In this document: in pieces, positions 1 through 6,747 of the stretch
How the letters are laid out: each line of letters starts with the position of its first letter
Position numbering within the stretch: the first letter of the stretch is position 1
Assembly: GCA_007120685.1 (NCBI GenBank)
Contig: SKNG01000237.1
Location: 1 to 16,838, forward strand
DNA from: Paracoccaceae bacterium
GTDB taxonomy: Bacteria > Pseudomonadota > Alphaproteobacteria > Rhodobacterales > Rhodobacteraceae
Length of the DNA stretch: 16,838 nucleotides
Direction: 5' to 3'
Notes under the pieces: model-generated
Databases searched by the model: none
Told to the model about the DNA's origin: nothing
What the model saw: only the letters and a program-made list of their open reading frames with translations
Made by a program: the position numbers and the translations under genes

Positions 1-1
1 C

Positions 2-178
2 GGCGGGCTGGCCGGCGCGGCGCTGGTGGATGTCTTCCGCGCGGCGCTGCCCACCGCGCAGGCCTTCGGCGTGACCTTCCTGTTCGAGGCCACGCTCTTC
101 ATCGCCGCGGCGCTGGTTGCCGTGCGCATCATGGCCCCCGCCCCGGCGGCCCGGGCCCCGCTGGTTGCAGGAGAATGA
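2..178 (+). CDS. PucC-family (Bch2/ORF428-like) protein, C-terminal end only
   Basis: The window opens inside this gene; only the last 58 residues and the TGA stop are present. The visible part has a hydrophobic stretch (VTFLFEATLFIAAALVAVRI) that looks like the final membrane segment, followed by a short Ala/Pro-rich cytoplasmic tail. Identification rests mainly on context. In Rhodobacter photosynthesis gene clusters the gene directly before bchP encodes a PucC-family major-facilitator-like protein (ORF428, also called bch2). Its role is uncertain and may be pigment delivery or light-harvesting complex assembly. The stop overlaps an upstream ATG of the bchP frame (ATGA at 175-178), which suggests translational coupling. 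The fragment alone is too short to prove the family. Confidence 0.6.
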   Translation, partial: GGLAGAALVDVFRAALPTAQAFGVTFLFEATLFIAAALVAVRIMAPAPAARAPLVAGE

Positions 179-180
179 CC

Positions 181-1362
181 ATGAGCTACGATGTTTTTGT
201 TGTGGGCGGCGGCCCCTCGGGCGCGACGGCGGCCGACGATCTGGCCCGCGCCGGCCACCGCGTGGCACTGCTGGACCGCGCGGGCCGGATCAAGCCCTGC
301 GGCGGCGCCATCCCCCCCCGGCTGATCGCGGATTTCGAGATCCCGGATGAGCAGCTGGTCGCCCATATCACCACCGCCCGCATGATCTCGCCCACCGGCC
401 GGGCGGTGGACATTCCCATCGAGAACGGCTTCGTCGGCATGGTCGACCGCGAACATTTCGACGAATACCTGCGCGCCCGTGCCGCCAGCCATGGCGCCGA
501 GCGCCTGACCGGCACCTATGTCCGCATCGAACGCGACAAGGACGGCACCCATGTCGTCTGGCGCGACAAGGCCAGCGGCGAGGAACGGCGCAGCCAGACG
601 AAGCTGGTGATCGGCGCCGATGGGGCCCGTTCCCGCGTCGCCAAGGCCGAGGTGCCGGGCGGCGACAAGATACCCTATGTCATCGCCTATCACGAAATCA
701 TCAAGGCGCCCCCGGCGAATGATGCCTATGACCCCGACCGCTGCGACGTCATCTATGACGGCCGCATCTCGCCCGATTTCTACGGCTGGGTCTTTCCGCA
801 TGGCAAAAGCTGCTCGGTCGGCATGGGCTCGGAAAAGCCCGAGGCCGATCTGAAACAGGCCACGGCCGCCTTGCGCGAGATGTCCGGCCTGACGGGCTGC
901 GAGACGATCCGGCGCGAGGGCGCGCCGATCCCCCTGCACCCGATGGACCGCTGGGACAACGGCCGCGACGTGGTGCTGGCGGGCGATGCGGCGGGCGTGG
1001 TGGCACCCAGTTCTGGCGAGGGCATCTATTACGCCATGGTCGGCGGCCGTGTGGCGGCAACGGCCGCGCAGGCGGCGCTTAAGTCCGGCCGCGCGAAGGA
1101 CCTGATGCTGGCCCGCAAGCTTTTCATGCGCGAGCACAAGACCGTCTTCCGGGTGTTGCGCTCCATGCAGGACGCCTATTACAGATCGGACGAGCGGCGC
1201 GAGCGTTTCGTCTCGCTTTGCCATGATATCGACGTGCAGCGGCTGACCTTCGAGGCCTATATGAACAAGAAACTGGTCCGCGCCCGGCCGCTGGCGCATA
1301 TCAAGATCGGCATCAAGAACCTGATGCACCTCACCGGCCTCGTGCGCCCGGGCTACACATGA
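181..1362 (+). CDS. bchP: Geranylgeranyl reductase, bacteriochlorophyll synthesis
   Basis: This enzyme reduces the geranylgeranyl group of bacteriochlorophyll a (or geranylgeranyl-PP) to phytyl, the last stage of pigment synthesis. The 393-residue product is a flavoprotein of the expected length. It opens with a Rossmann dinucleotide-binding motif (VVGGGPSGA, about residues 7-15), has a middle VIGADGARSRVA motif, and has the second FAD motif VLAGDAAGVVAPSSGEGI further on. AGGAG at 169-173 lies 7 nt before the ATG at 181, so I prefer this start; the ATG at 175 is only 1 nt from that site. The stop overlaps the idi start (ATGA), and the order PucC-like, bchP, idi matches the Rhodobacter photosynthesis cluster. 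No promoter lies between the genes, so expression probably comes from upstream. Confidence 0.95.
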   Translation: MSYDVFVVGGGPSGATAADDLARAGHRVALLDRAGRIKPCGGAIPPRLIADFEIPDEQLVAHITTARMISPTGRAVDIPIENGFVGMVDREHFDEYLRARAASHGAERLTGTYVRIERDKDGTHVVWRDKASGEERRSQTKLVIGADGARSRVAKAEVPGGDKIPYVIAYHEIIKAPPANDAYDPDRCDVIYDGRISPDFYGWVFPHGKSCSVGMGSEKPEADLKQATAALREMSGLTGCETIRREGAPIPLHPMDRWDNGRDVVLAGDAAGVVAPSSGEGIYYAMVGGRVAATAAQAALKSGRAKDLMLARKLFMREHKTVFRVLRSMQDAYYRSDERRERFVSLCHDIDVQRLTFEAYMNKKLVRARPLAHIKIGIKNLMHLTGLVRPGYT

Positions 1363-1901
1363 GCCCCGCCGCGCAGACCATCCCTGCCTGGGTGGACGGG
1401 CAGTTGCAGCCGGTGGAGAAGCTCTCGGTGCACCTTCGCGGGCTGCGCCATCAGGCGATCTCGGTCTTCGTGATGCGCGGGCGGCAGGTGCTGATCCAGC
1501 GCCGGGCGTTGGGAAAGTATCACACGCCGGGGCTCTGGGCGAATACGGTCTGCACCCATCCGCATTGGGGCGAAAGCCATGCCGATTGCGCCGCACGCCG
1601 CCTGCGCGAGGAACTGGGCATCACCGGCCTGCCCCTGACCCATGCCGGCACGGTGGAATACCGCGCCGATGTGGGGGGCGGGCTGATCGAGCACGAGGTG
1701 GTGCAGGTCTACACAGCCGAGGCGCCTGCCGATCTGCGCCTCGCCCCCGACCCGGACGAGGTGATGGACACCGCATGGCGCGACCTGGACCGGCTGGCCG
1801 AGGACACCCGCACCGACCCGCGACGGTTCACCCCCTGGTTGCGGCTCTATCTGGCCGAACACGCCGAGACCATCTTCGGCGCCGCCGCCCCGGCCGGCTG
1901 A
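1359..1901 (+). CDS. idi: Isopentenyl-diphosphate delta-isomerase, type I
   Basis: The product (180 residues) interconverts isopentenyl and dimethylallyl diphosphate, feeding carotenoid and phytyl side-chain synthesis in the cytosol. Type I (Nudix-fold) features are visible. The catalytic Cys is C65 in NTVCTHPHWGES, His67 and His25 are plausible metal ligands, the degenerate Nudix helix is RRLREELG (80-87), and the catalytic Glu is probably E113 in IEHEVVQVY. The length matches the compact bacterial enzymes (E. coli Idi is about 182 residues). The start ATG overlaps the bchP stop by 4 nt, so the gene is probably translationally coupled. In Rhodobacter capsulatus the equivalent ORF176 occupies the same place. 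It is the last gene of the rightward run; repeat copy A follows. Confidence 0.95.
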   Translation: MSPAAQTIPAWVDGQLQPVEKLSVHLRGLRHQAISVFVMRGRQVLIQRRALGKYHTPGLWANTVCTHPHWGESHADCAARRLREELGITGLPLTHAGTVEYRADVGGGLIEHEVVQVYTAEAPADLRLAPDPDEVMDTAWRDLDRLAEDTRTDPRRFTPWLRLYLAEHAETIFGAAAPAG

Positions 1902-1972
1902 TCCGCCGCACGATCCGACGGACTGCCAGTGCCCGCGGCGTCCGGCAGAGGGACGCGCACCCGCAGGGCTTG
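1902..1972. other. Short spacer after idi
   Basis: This spacer lies between the idi stop and the first conserved base of repeat copy A. It is GC-rich, and I see no gene or clear regulatory motif in it. The convergent neighbours (idi and the binding-protein gene) mean any transcription stop here would serve both. Confidence 0.5.
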
Positions 1973-2048
1973 CCCCTCTTTGCTCTTCAAATATCCCGGG
2001 GGGTGAGCCCGGCCCCGCAGGGGTAGGGCGAGGGGGGCAGCGCCCCCC
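1973..2048 (+). repeat. Intergenic two-hairpin repeat, copy A
   Basis: The leader (1973-2003) is identical over 31 nt to copy B read on the other strand; its core is TCAAATATCCCGGGGGG. A variable hairpin follows: outer stem GCCC 2007-2010 with GGGC 2026-2029, inner stem CCCC 2013-2016 with GGGG 2020-2023. Then comes the near-constant hairpin GGGGGGCAGCGCCCCCC at 2032-2048. This copy lies 71 nt after the idi stop and before the stop of the convergent binding-protein gene. It could act as a bidirectional transcription end or RNA-stability element. There is no T-tract, so it is not a classic intrinsic terminator. Its first hairpin is less regular than in the other copies. Confidence 0.8.
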
Positions 2049-2074
2049 TGCCTTGCTTCGCCGGGTCCGGCGCC

Positions 2075-3064
2075 TCAGTCGCCAAAGGCCGCGTCGGTCA
2101 CCGCATGGCTCCAGGCGCCCTCGGGCTCCTCGCTGATCACCGGGTCAGAGCCCCCGGCCAGCAGCGTGGCCACCGTGCGGTCAAAGGCCTCGATGTCCAG
2201 CACCCCGTTCGAGCCCGCCGTCAGCAGCGCCACCTCGCCCATCATGCGGATCTGATGCTCTTCGGTCTGCGCGCCGGTCTCGTCGAAATCCAGCACGATC
2301 ATCGCGGCGTCTTCGGGGTTTTCCTCGGCCCAGGCCCAGCCGCGCATCGAGGCACGCACGAAGCGGGCCATCACATCGACAAACTCGGGGTCTTCCAGCC
2401 GATCCTCCAGCACGTAAAGCCCGTCCTCCAGCGTGGCGACGCCCTGATCCTCATACTTGAAGGTGACCAGCTCGTCCTCGCTGATGCCGGCATCGATGAC
2501 CTGCCAGAACTCGTTATAGGTCATCGTCGAGATGCAGTCGGCCTGACGCTGCAGCAGCGGATCGACGTTGAAGCCCTGGCGCAGCACCTCGACCCCGTCA
2601 TCGCCGCCGGTGGTGGGGATGCCCAGCGTGCTCATCCAGCTCAGGAACGGAAACTCGTTGCCGAAGAACCACACGCCCAGGGTGCGGCCACGAAAATCCT
2701 CCGGTCCGGTGATGCCGGTATCGGCCAGGCAGGTCAGCATCATGCCCGACCGGGTGAAGGGCTGGGCGATGTTGACCAGCGGCAGGCCGGCTTCGCGCGC
2801 GGCCAGCGCGGCGGGCATCCATTCGACAATCACATCGGCCCCACCGCCGGCAATCACCTGCGGCGGCGCGATGTCGGGGCCCCCGGGGCGGATGGTGACA
2901 TTCAGCCCCTCGTCCTCGAAATAGCCGTTCTCCAGCGCCACGTAGTAGCCGGCGAACTGGGCCTGCGTGACCCATTTCAACTGCAGCGTCACATCGTCCA
3001 TCGCCGCGGCAGAGCCCGCCCACAGGGCGGCAGCGGCCGCCAGTCCGGTCAAACGTGCCTTCAT
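2075..3064 (-). CDS. ABC transporter periplasmic binding protein, NMT1/ThiY-like
   Basis: This is the probable substrate-capturing component of the ABC importer encoded just upstream in the operon. The product has 329 residues. A signal peptide covers about residues 1-21 (MKARLTGLAAAAALWAGSAAA, cleavage before MDD). The mature protein starts with LKWVTQAQFAGYYVALENGYFEDEGL, typical of the NMT1/THI5 and SsuA/TauA binding-protein family. GGAGG lies 8 nt before the ATG at 3064; a TTG at 3079 is in frame but overlaps that ribosome site and is rejected. Relatives bind thiamin pyrimidines, riboflavin, taurine or sulfonates. Given the dihydropyrimidinase neighbours, I infer a pyrimidine-type ligand such as uracil, thymine or a hydropyrimidine. 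The fold is well supported; the ligand is not proven. Confidence 0.85.
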   Translation of the reverse strand: MKARLTGLAAAAALWAGSAAAMDDVTLQLKWVTQAQFAGYYVALENGYFEDEGLNVTIRPGGPDIAPPQVIAGGGADVIVEWMPAALAAREAGLPLVNIAQPFTRSGMMLTCLADTGITGPEDFRGRTLGVWFFGNEFPFLSWMSTLGIPTTGGDDGVEVLRQGFNVDPLLQRQADCISTMTYNEFWQVIDAGISEDELVTFKYEDQGVATLEDGLYVLEDRLEDPEFVDVMARFVRASMRGWAWAEENPEDAAMIVLDFDETGAQTEEHQIRMMGEVALLTAGSNGVLDIEAFDRTVATLLAGGSDPVISEEPEGAWSHAVTDAAFGD

Positions 3065-3114
3065 CTTTCTTCCCTCCAAGTTGGCCGGCCCGGGCTGATG
3101 CCGGGCTCCGGCGG

Positions 3115-4248
3115 TTATCTGCCGCGCTGCGAAGGGTGCCAGAAGGTCACCCGCCGCTCCAGCAGAGCCCAGAAACCGTAGAAGGCCGAGCCTGCCAGCG
3201 CTGCTACGGTTATTTCTGCCCAGACCATGTCAAGCTGCAAGCGCCCGACCTCGGTCGATATGCGAAAGCCCATGCCCCGCGTGGGCGAGCCGAAGAACTC
3301 TGCCACGATTGCCCCGATCAGCGCCAGCGTTGCCGAAATCTTCAGCCCGTTGAAGATGAAGGGCATCGCGGCGGGCAGGCGCAGATGGATCAGCGCCTGC
3401 GCCCAGCTGGCCGACCAGGTGTGCATCAGGTCGCGCTGCATCGGCTCAGTGGCCCGCAGTCCCTGCACGGTATTGACCAGCATCGGAAAGAACACCATCG
3501 CCACCACCACCGCCGCCTTCGACGGCCAGTCGAAGCCGAACCACATCACGAAGATCGGCGCGGTGCCGATGATTGGCAGGGCGGCCAGGAAATTGCCCAC
3601 CGGCAACAGGCCCCGGCGCAGGAACAGGTAGCGGTCGACCACCAGCGCGAACAGGATCGCCGCGCCGCAGCCGATGGCGAAGCCCGAGAGCGCGCCCTTG
3701 ACGACGGTCTGCACCAGGTCGACCCAAAGAATGTCAACCGAACCGGCGATGCGCGCGCCGATGGCCGAGGGGGGCGGCAGGATCACGCGCGGCACGGCGA
3801 AGGCCCGCACCACGGCTTCCCATATCCAGATCAGCGTCACACCGAAAAGGACCGGCGCCAGCAGCCCCTGGATGCGCCCCGCCAGCCCGGCGCCGCGGGG
3901 CAGGGCGGAAACCATCGCCACCAGCATCCAGGCAGCAAGCCAGGTGGTGACCACCAGCGCCAACGCCCCCGTCCGGCTTTCCAGCGGCAGCAGCGGCAAG
4001 AGCGACAGTGCCGCCACGCCCAGCCCCAGCGCAATGCCCGCCAGCAGCGCCGCATGCACCACCAGTCCGCGACGGCGGGCGGGGTCATGCAGCGTGGCCA
4101 GGACCACCACCAGCGACAGGCCCAGAAGCGGCCATTGCGGCGCGCCGCTGCCGAAGACATGCCACAGCGCCCAGAAGAGCGCGGCGATCATGGCAAGGTT
4201 TTGCCAGAAACCCGGGTGGAAATGGCCCGTGCCTTGCCGCGCGCTCAT
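3115..4248 (-). CDS. ABC transporter permease (ThiX/SsuC type) with extra N-terminal membrane region
   Basis: This is one of two inner-membrane permeases of the importer. The product has 377 residues, about 120 more than usual for the family. The canonical permease part begins near residue 128 (LLAPVLFGVTLIWIWEAVVRAF...LPPPS). The loop that contacts the ATPase is in the stretch NTVQGLRATEPMQRDLMHTWSASWAQALIHLRLPAAMPFI. The first 127 residues form an extension with several hydrophobic segments (about 15-33, 41-53, 62-88 and 94-114), giving extra membrane helices. The start ATG overlaps the stop of the preceding permease by 4 nt (ATGA), so the two are probably made together as a heterodimer. 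The binding-protein gene follows after 50 nt. Confidence 0.88.
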   Translation of the reverse strand: MSARQGTGHFHPGFWQNLAMIAALFWALWHVFGSGAPQWPLLGLSLVVVLATLHDPARRRGLVVHAALLAGIALGLGVAALSLLPLLPLESRTGALALVVTTWLAAWMLVAMVSALPRGAGLAGRIQGLLAPVLFGVTLIWIWEAVVRAFAVPRVILPPPSAIGARIAGSVDILWVDLVQTVVKGALSGFAIGCGAAILFALVVDRYLFLRRGLLPVGNFLAALPIIGTAPIFVMWFGFDWPSKAAVVVAMVFFPMLVNTVQGLRATEPMQRDLMHTWSASWAQALIHLRLPAAMPFIFNGLKISATLALIGAIVAEFFGSPTRGMGFRISTEVGRLQLDMVWAEITVAALAGSAFYGFWALLERRVTFWHPSQRGR

Positions 4249-5138
4249 GATGACAGCCCCATGCGTTTCAGCGTCAGCCGCTGGATCACCCCGATGGCGC
4301 CGACCATCGCCGCTGCCAGGATCGCCGCGGCAAAGAGCGCCGACCAGATCTGCACCGTCTGTCCATAATAGCTGCCGGTGAGCAGCCGCACACCAAGGCC
4401 CCCTTGCTGCACGGGAAGCTCGCCCACGATGGTGCCGACCAGCGATGCGGCGATGCCGATTTTCATCGAGGCGAAGAAATAGGGCATCGAGGAGGGCAGC
4501 CGCAGTTTCAGGAAGCCCTGCAGCCCGCTGGCGTTCCAGGTCTTCATCTGGTCAAGCTGCATCGCATCGGGTGCCCGCAGCCCCTTCACCATGCCGACGA
4601 CGACCGGGAAGAAACTGAGATAGGCGGCGATGATCGCCTTTGGCAGCAGGCCGGATATGCCGACCGAATTCAGCACCACGATGATCATCGGCGCGAGCGC
4701 GATGATGGGGATTGTCTGGCTGGCGATGGCCCAGGGCATGACGGATGCATCCATCGCGCGGTTGTAGACGATCCCCACCGCCAGCGCGAAACCCAGGGTG
4801 GTGCCGATGGCAAAGCCCAGGAAAGTGGCCAAGAGCGTGATCCAGCCGTGATGGACCAGGCTGCGGTTGGACAGGGTGCCGGTGTTCCACAGGCCGCGGC
4901 GGCCGTGGCGTTCCTCGACCCAGGTGGAGTTCCACAGCTCGACCGCGACCTGATGCGGCGCGGGCAGCCGGGGGCGGGACTGCGACATGGTGCGGGTGAC
5001 GAGTTCGGCGGTGGTCAGTTCCGTACCCGCCCGCGCCGCCTGGTCACGTTCCCATTGCGCGTTCATCGGCACCACGGCGGCATACCAGAGCGCCAGGATG
5101 GCCAGGGTGACGGTAAGGACGGGCAGGACGCTTTTCAT
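4245..5138 (-). CDS. ABC transporter permease (ThiX/SsuC type)
   Basis: This is the second inner-membrane permease of the importer, 297 residues. It has one N-terminal membrane segment (about 4-24), then an unusually long hydrophilic stretch (about 25-97), probably periplasmic, and then the standard core of about five helices. The core includes IASQTIPIIALAPMIIVVL and the ATPase-contact loop GMVKGLRAPDAMQLDQMKTWNASGLQGFLKLRLPSSMPY. It overlaps the next permease by 4 nt. The gap to the upstream ATPase gene is 122 nt and is filled by repeat copy B. I see no strong ribosome site before the ATG; the bases just upstream read GTAACCGCCGGCC on the minus strand. Initiation may be weak or depend on RNA structure there. 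Family assignment is secure; substrate is inferred from neighbours. Confidence 0.88.
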   Translation of the reverse strand: MKSVLPVLTVTLAILALWYAAVVPMNAQWERDQAARAGTELTTAELVTRTMSQSRPRLPAPHQVAVELWNSTWVEERHGRRGLWNTGTLSNRSLVHHGWITLLATFLGFAIGTTLGFALAVGIVYNRAMDASVMPWAIASQTIPIIALAPMIIVVLNSVGISGLLPKAIIAAYLSFFPVVVGMVKGLRAPDAMQLDQMKTWNASGLQGFLKLRLPSSMPYFFASMKIGIAASLVGTIVGELPVQQGGLGVRLLTGSYYGQTVQIWSALFAAAILAAAMVGAIGVIQRLTLKRMGLSS

Positions 5139-5169
5139 GGCCGGCGGTTACGAGCGTGGAGAGGGGCGA

Positions 5170-5234
5170 GGGGGGCGCTGCCCCCCGTCGGCTGGCGCCG
5201 ACTCCCCCCGGGATATTTGAAGAGCAAAGAGGGG
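5170..5234 (-). repeat. Intergenic two-hairpin repeat, copy B
   Basis: Read on the minus strand, the 31-nt leader (5204-5234) matches copy A exactly. Next is a perfect 6-bp stem, GTCGGC/GCCGAC (5197-5202 with 5187-5192), with the tetraloop GCCA, and then the constant hairpin (5170-5186). It starts about 27 nt after the ATPase stop and lies inside the ABC operon, before the first permease. In this place it cannot simply mark the end of the operon. It may reduce or tune downstream transcription, or protect the upstream RNA 3' end. Confidence 0.85.
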
Positions 5235-5260
5235 GCGGGGTGGTTTGGGGTCATCGGCGG

Positions 5261-6055
5261 TCAGTCCTCGACATGGCCGGCGCGCAGGCCCTCGCGGACG
5301 CGGTGGGCGATCTCGATGAATTCGGGGCTGTCGCGGATATCGAGCGGGCGGTGGCGGGGCAGGGGGCTGTCGATGATGTCGGTGATGCGCCCCGGGCGGG
5401 GGGACATGACGACGATGCGGGTGCTGAGATAGACCGCCTCCGGGATGGAATGGGTGACAAAGGCGATGGTTTTCTGCGTTCGGTCCCAGAGTTTCAGCAA
5501 TTCCTCGTTCAGCCGGTCGCGGACGATTTCATCGAGCGCGCCGAAGGGTTCGTCCATCAGCAGGATATCGGCGTCGAAGGCCAGGGCCCGGGCGATGGAG
5601 GCGCGCTGCTGCATGCCGCCGGAAAGCTGCCAGGGGAATTTCTTCTCGAACCCCGTCAGTTCTACCAGGTCCAGCACGCGGGCGGCGCGCTGGCGGCGTT
5701 CTTCGGCGCTGTAGCCCATGATTTCCAGCGGCAGTTTCACGTTGCCCTCGATCGTGCGCCAGGGATAGAGGCCGGCGGCCTGGAAGACATAGCCATAGGC
5801 GCGGGCGCGCCGCGCCGCATCCGGGGTCATGCCGTTGACGGTGATGGTGCCGGAGGTGGGCTGTTCCAGATCGGCGATGACGCGCAGAAGCGTGGTCTTG
5901 CCGCAGCCCGAGGGGCCGATGAAGCTGACGAAATCGCCCTTGGCGATGGTCAGGTTGACATCCTTAAGCGCCTGAACGGCACCGTCGGCGGTGTCGAAGA
6001 TCAGGTTGAGGTTTTCGGCGGCGATGACCGGGGTCGGCATGCTGGGTGCGGTCAT
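5261..6055 (-). CDS. ABC transporter ATPase (SsuB/TauB/ThiZ type)
   Basis: This is the ATP-hydrolysing subunit of the importer, on the cytoplasmic face. The product has 264 residues and every standard motif: Walker A GPSGCGKT (47-54), Q-loop Gln92, signature LSGGMQQR (144-151), Walker B ILLMDE (164-169), and switch His202 in FVTHS. Its C-terminal part (PRPGRITDIIDSPLPRHRPLDIRDSPEF) is typical of the nitrate/sulfonate/taurine-type ATPases that pair with NMT1-like binding proteins. The start overlaps the stop of the preceding SDR gene by 4 nt (ATGA), with GAGGG a few bases before it, so it belongs to the same transcript as the dihydropyrimidinase gene. A later Met at residue 6 is a possible alternative start. 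Confidence 0.92.
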   Translation of the reverse strand: MTAPSMPTPVIAAENLNLIFDTADGAVQALKDVNLTIAKGDFVSFIGPSGCGKTTLLRVIADLEQPTSGTITVNGMTPDAARRARAYGYVFQAAGLYPWRTIEGNVKLPLEIMGYSAEERRQRAARVLDLVELTGFEKKFPWQLSGGMQQRASIARALAFDADILLMDEPFGALDEIVRDRLNEELLKLWDRTQKTIAFVTHSIPEAVYLSTRIVVMSPRPGRITDIIDSPLPRHRPLDIRDSPEFIEIAHRVREGLRAGHVED

Positions 6056-6747
6056 GAGGCCCTCATCAGCCCGCCATCGACGCGCAGGCTTTGCCCGGTG
6101 ATATAGCTGGCGGCGGGCGAGCAGAGGAAGGCGACGGTGCGCCCGACTTCTTCTGCCGTGCCGTAGCGGCCCATCGGCACGCTGGCCGCGCGTTCGGCGG
6201 TGACCGGCCGGCTGTCGATCCAGCCGGGCAGGACGGTGTTCATGCGGATGCCATGGGGGGCGACCTCGTCGGCATAGATCTTGGCCACCGCCTTCAGCCC
6301 CGCGCGCGCGAAGGCCGAGGTGGGAAACATCGCCGAGGGCTCGCCCACCCAGGCGGTAGAGATGTTGACGATGGCGCCGCTGCCCTGGGCCTGCATGATC
6401 GGCGTGACGACGCGCAGCGCGCGCATGACATTGAGAAAGAACACCTCGACCCCTTCGTGCCAGTCGGCGTCGGTCAGGTCCAGCAGCGGCCCCTTCGGCC
6501 CGTGCCCGGCGCCGTTGACCAGCGCGTCGATGCGGCCCCAGCGGGCCATGGCCTGATCGGCGAGCGCGGCGATATCGGCCTGATTGCGGTTCGATCCCTG
6601 CAGCGCGAAGCCGCCCAGTTCCTCGGCCAATGCCAGCCCCTTGCCCGAGGCGGTCAGGATGGCGACCTGGTGCCCGTCCTTTGCCAGCGCGCGGGCCGAG
6701 GCTGCGCCCATGCCGCTGCCGCCGCCGATGACCAGCGCCGTGCGCAT
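6052..6747 (-). CDS. SDR-fold protein lacking the catalytic Tyr-Lys pair
   Basis: This 231-residue protein has the short-chain dehydrogenase fold: the nucleotide-binding motif IGGGSGMG (7-14), VNGAG (77-81, where NNAG is usual), a Ser in the usual catalytic strand (S130 in IVNIST), and the C-terminal SYITGQSLRVDGG. The catalytic YxxxK is absent. The aligned segment reads SAFAR, so Tyr is Ser144 and Lys is Arg148. The flanking sequence is otherwise normal, and I see no frameshift. It may bind a nucleotide or ligand without ordinary dehydrogenase chemistry, or use another mechanism. The start ATG at 6747 overlaps the dihydropyrimidinase stop (TGATG); a longer frame upstream only shadows that gene. 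It ends in a 4-nt overlap with the ATPase gene. Its function in pyrimidine use is unknown. Confidence 0.85.
   Translation of the reverse strand: MRTALVIGGGSGMGAASARALAKDGHQVAILTASGKGLALAEELGGFALQGSNRNQADIAALADQAMARWGRIDALVNGAGHGPKGPLLDLTDADWHEGVEVFFLNVMRALRVVTPIMQAQGSGAIVNISTAWVGEPSAMFPTSAFARAGLKAVAKIYADEVAPHGIRMNTVLPGWIDSRPVTAERAASVPMGRYGTAEEVGRTVAFLCSPAASYITGQSLRVDGGLMRAS

Noticed and set aside
1973..2048. Repeat copy A as a standard intrinsic terminator
   Set aside because: The hairpins are strong, but no T-run follows on either strand, so it is listed as a structured repeat rather than a terminator.
2105..3181. Plus-strand open frame opposite the binding-protein gene
   Set aside because: It is antisense to a gene with a clear signal peptide, family motifs and ribosome site; the composition is that of a shadow frame.
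3055..4368. Long plus-strand open frame (437 codons) opposite the permease genes
   Set aside because: Its translation is rich in Arg, Gln, His and Gly with no recognisable domain, and it mirrors two well-supported permease genes. High GC makes such antisense frames common.
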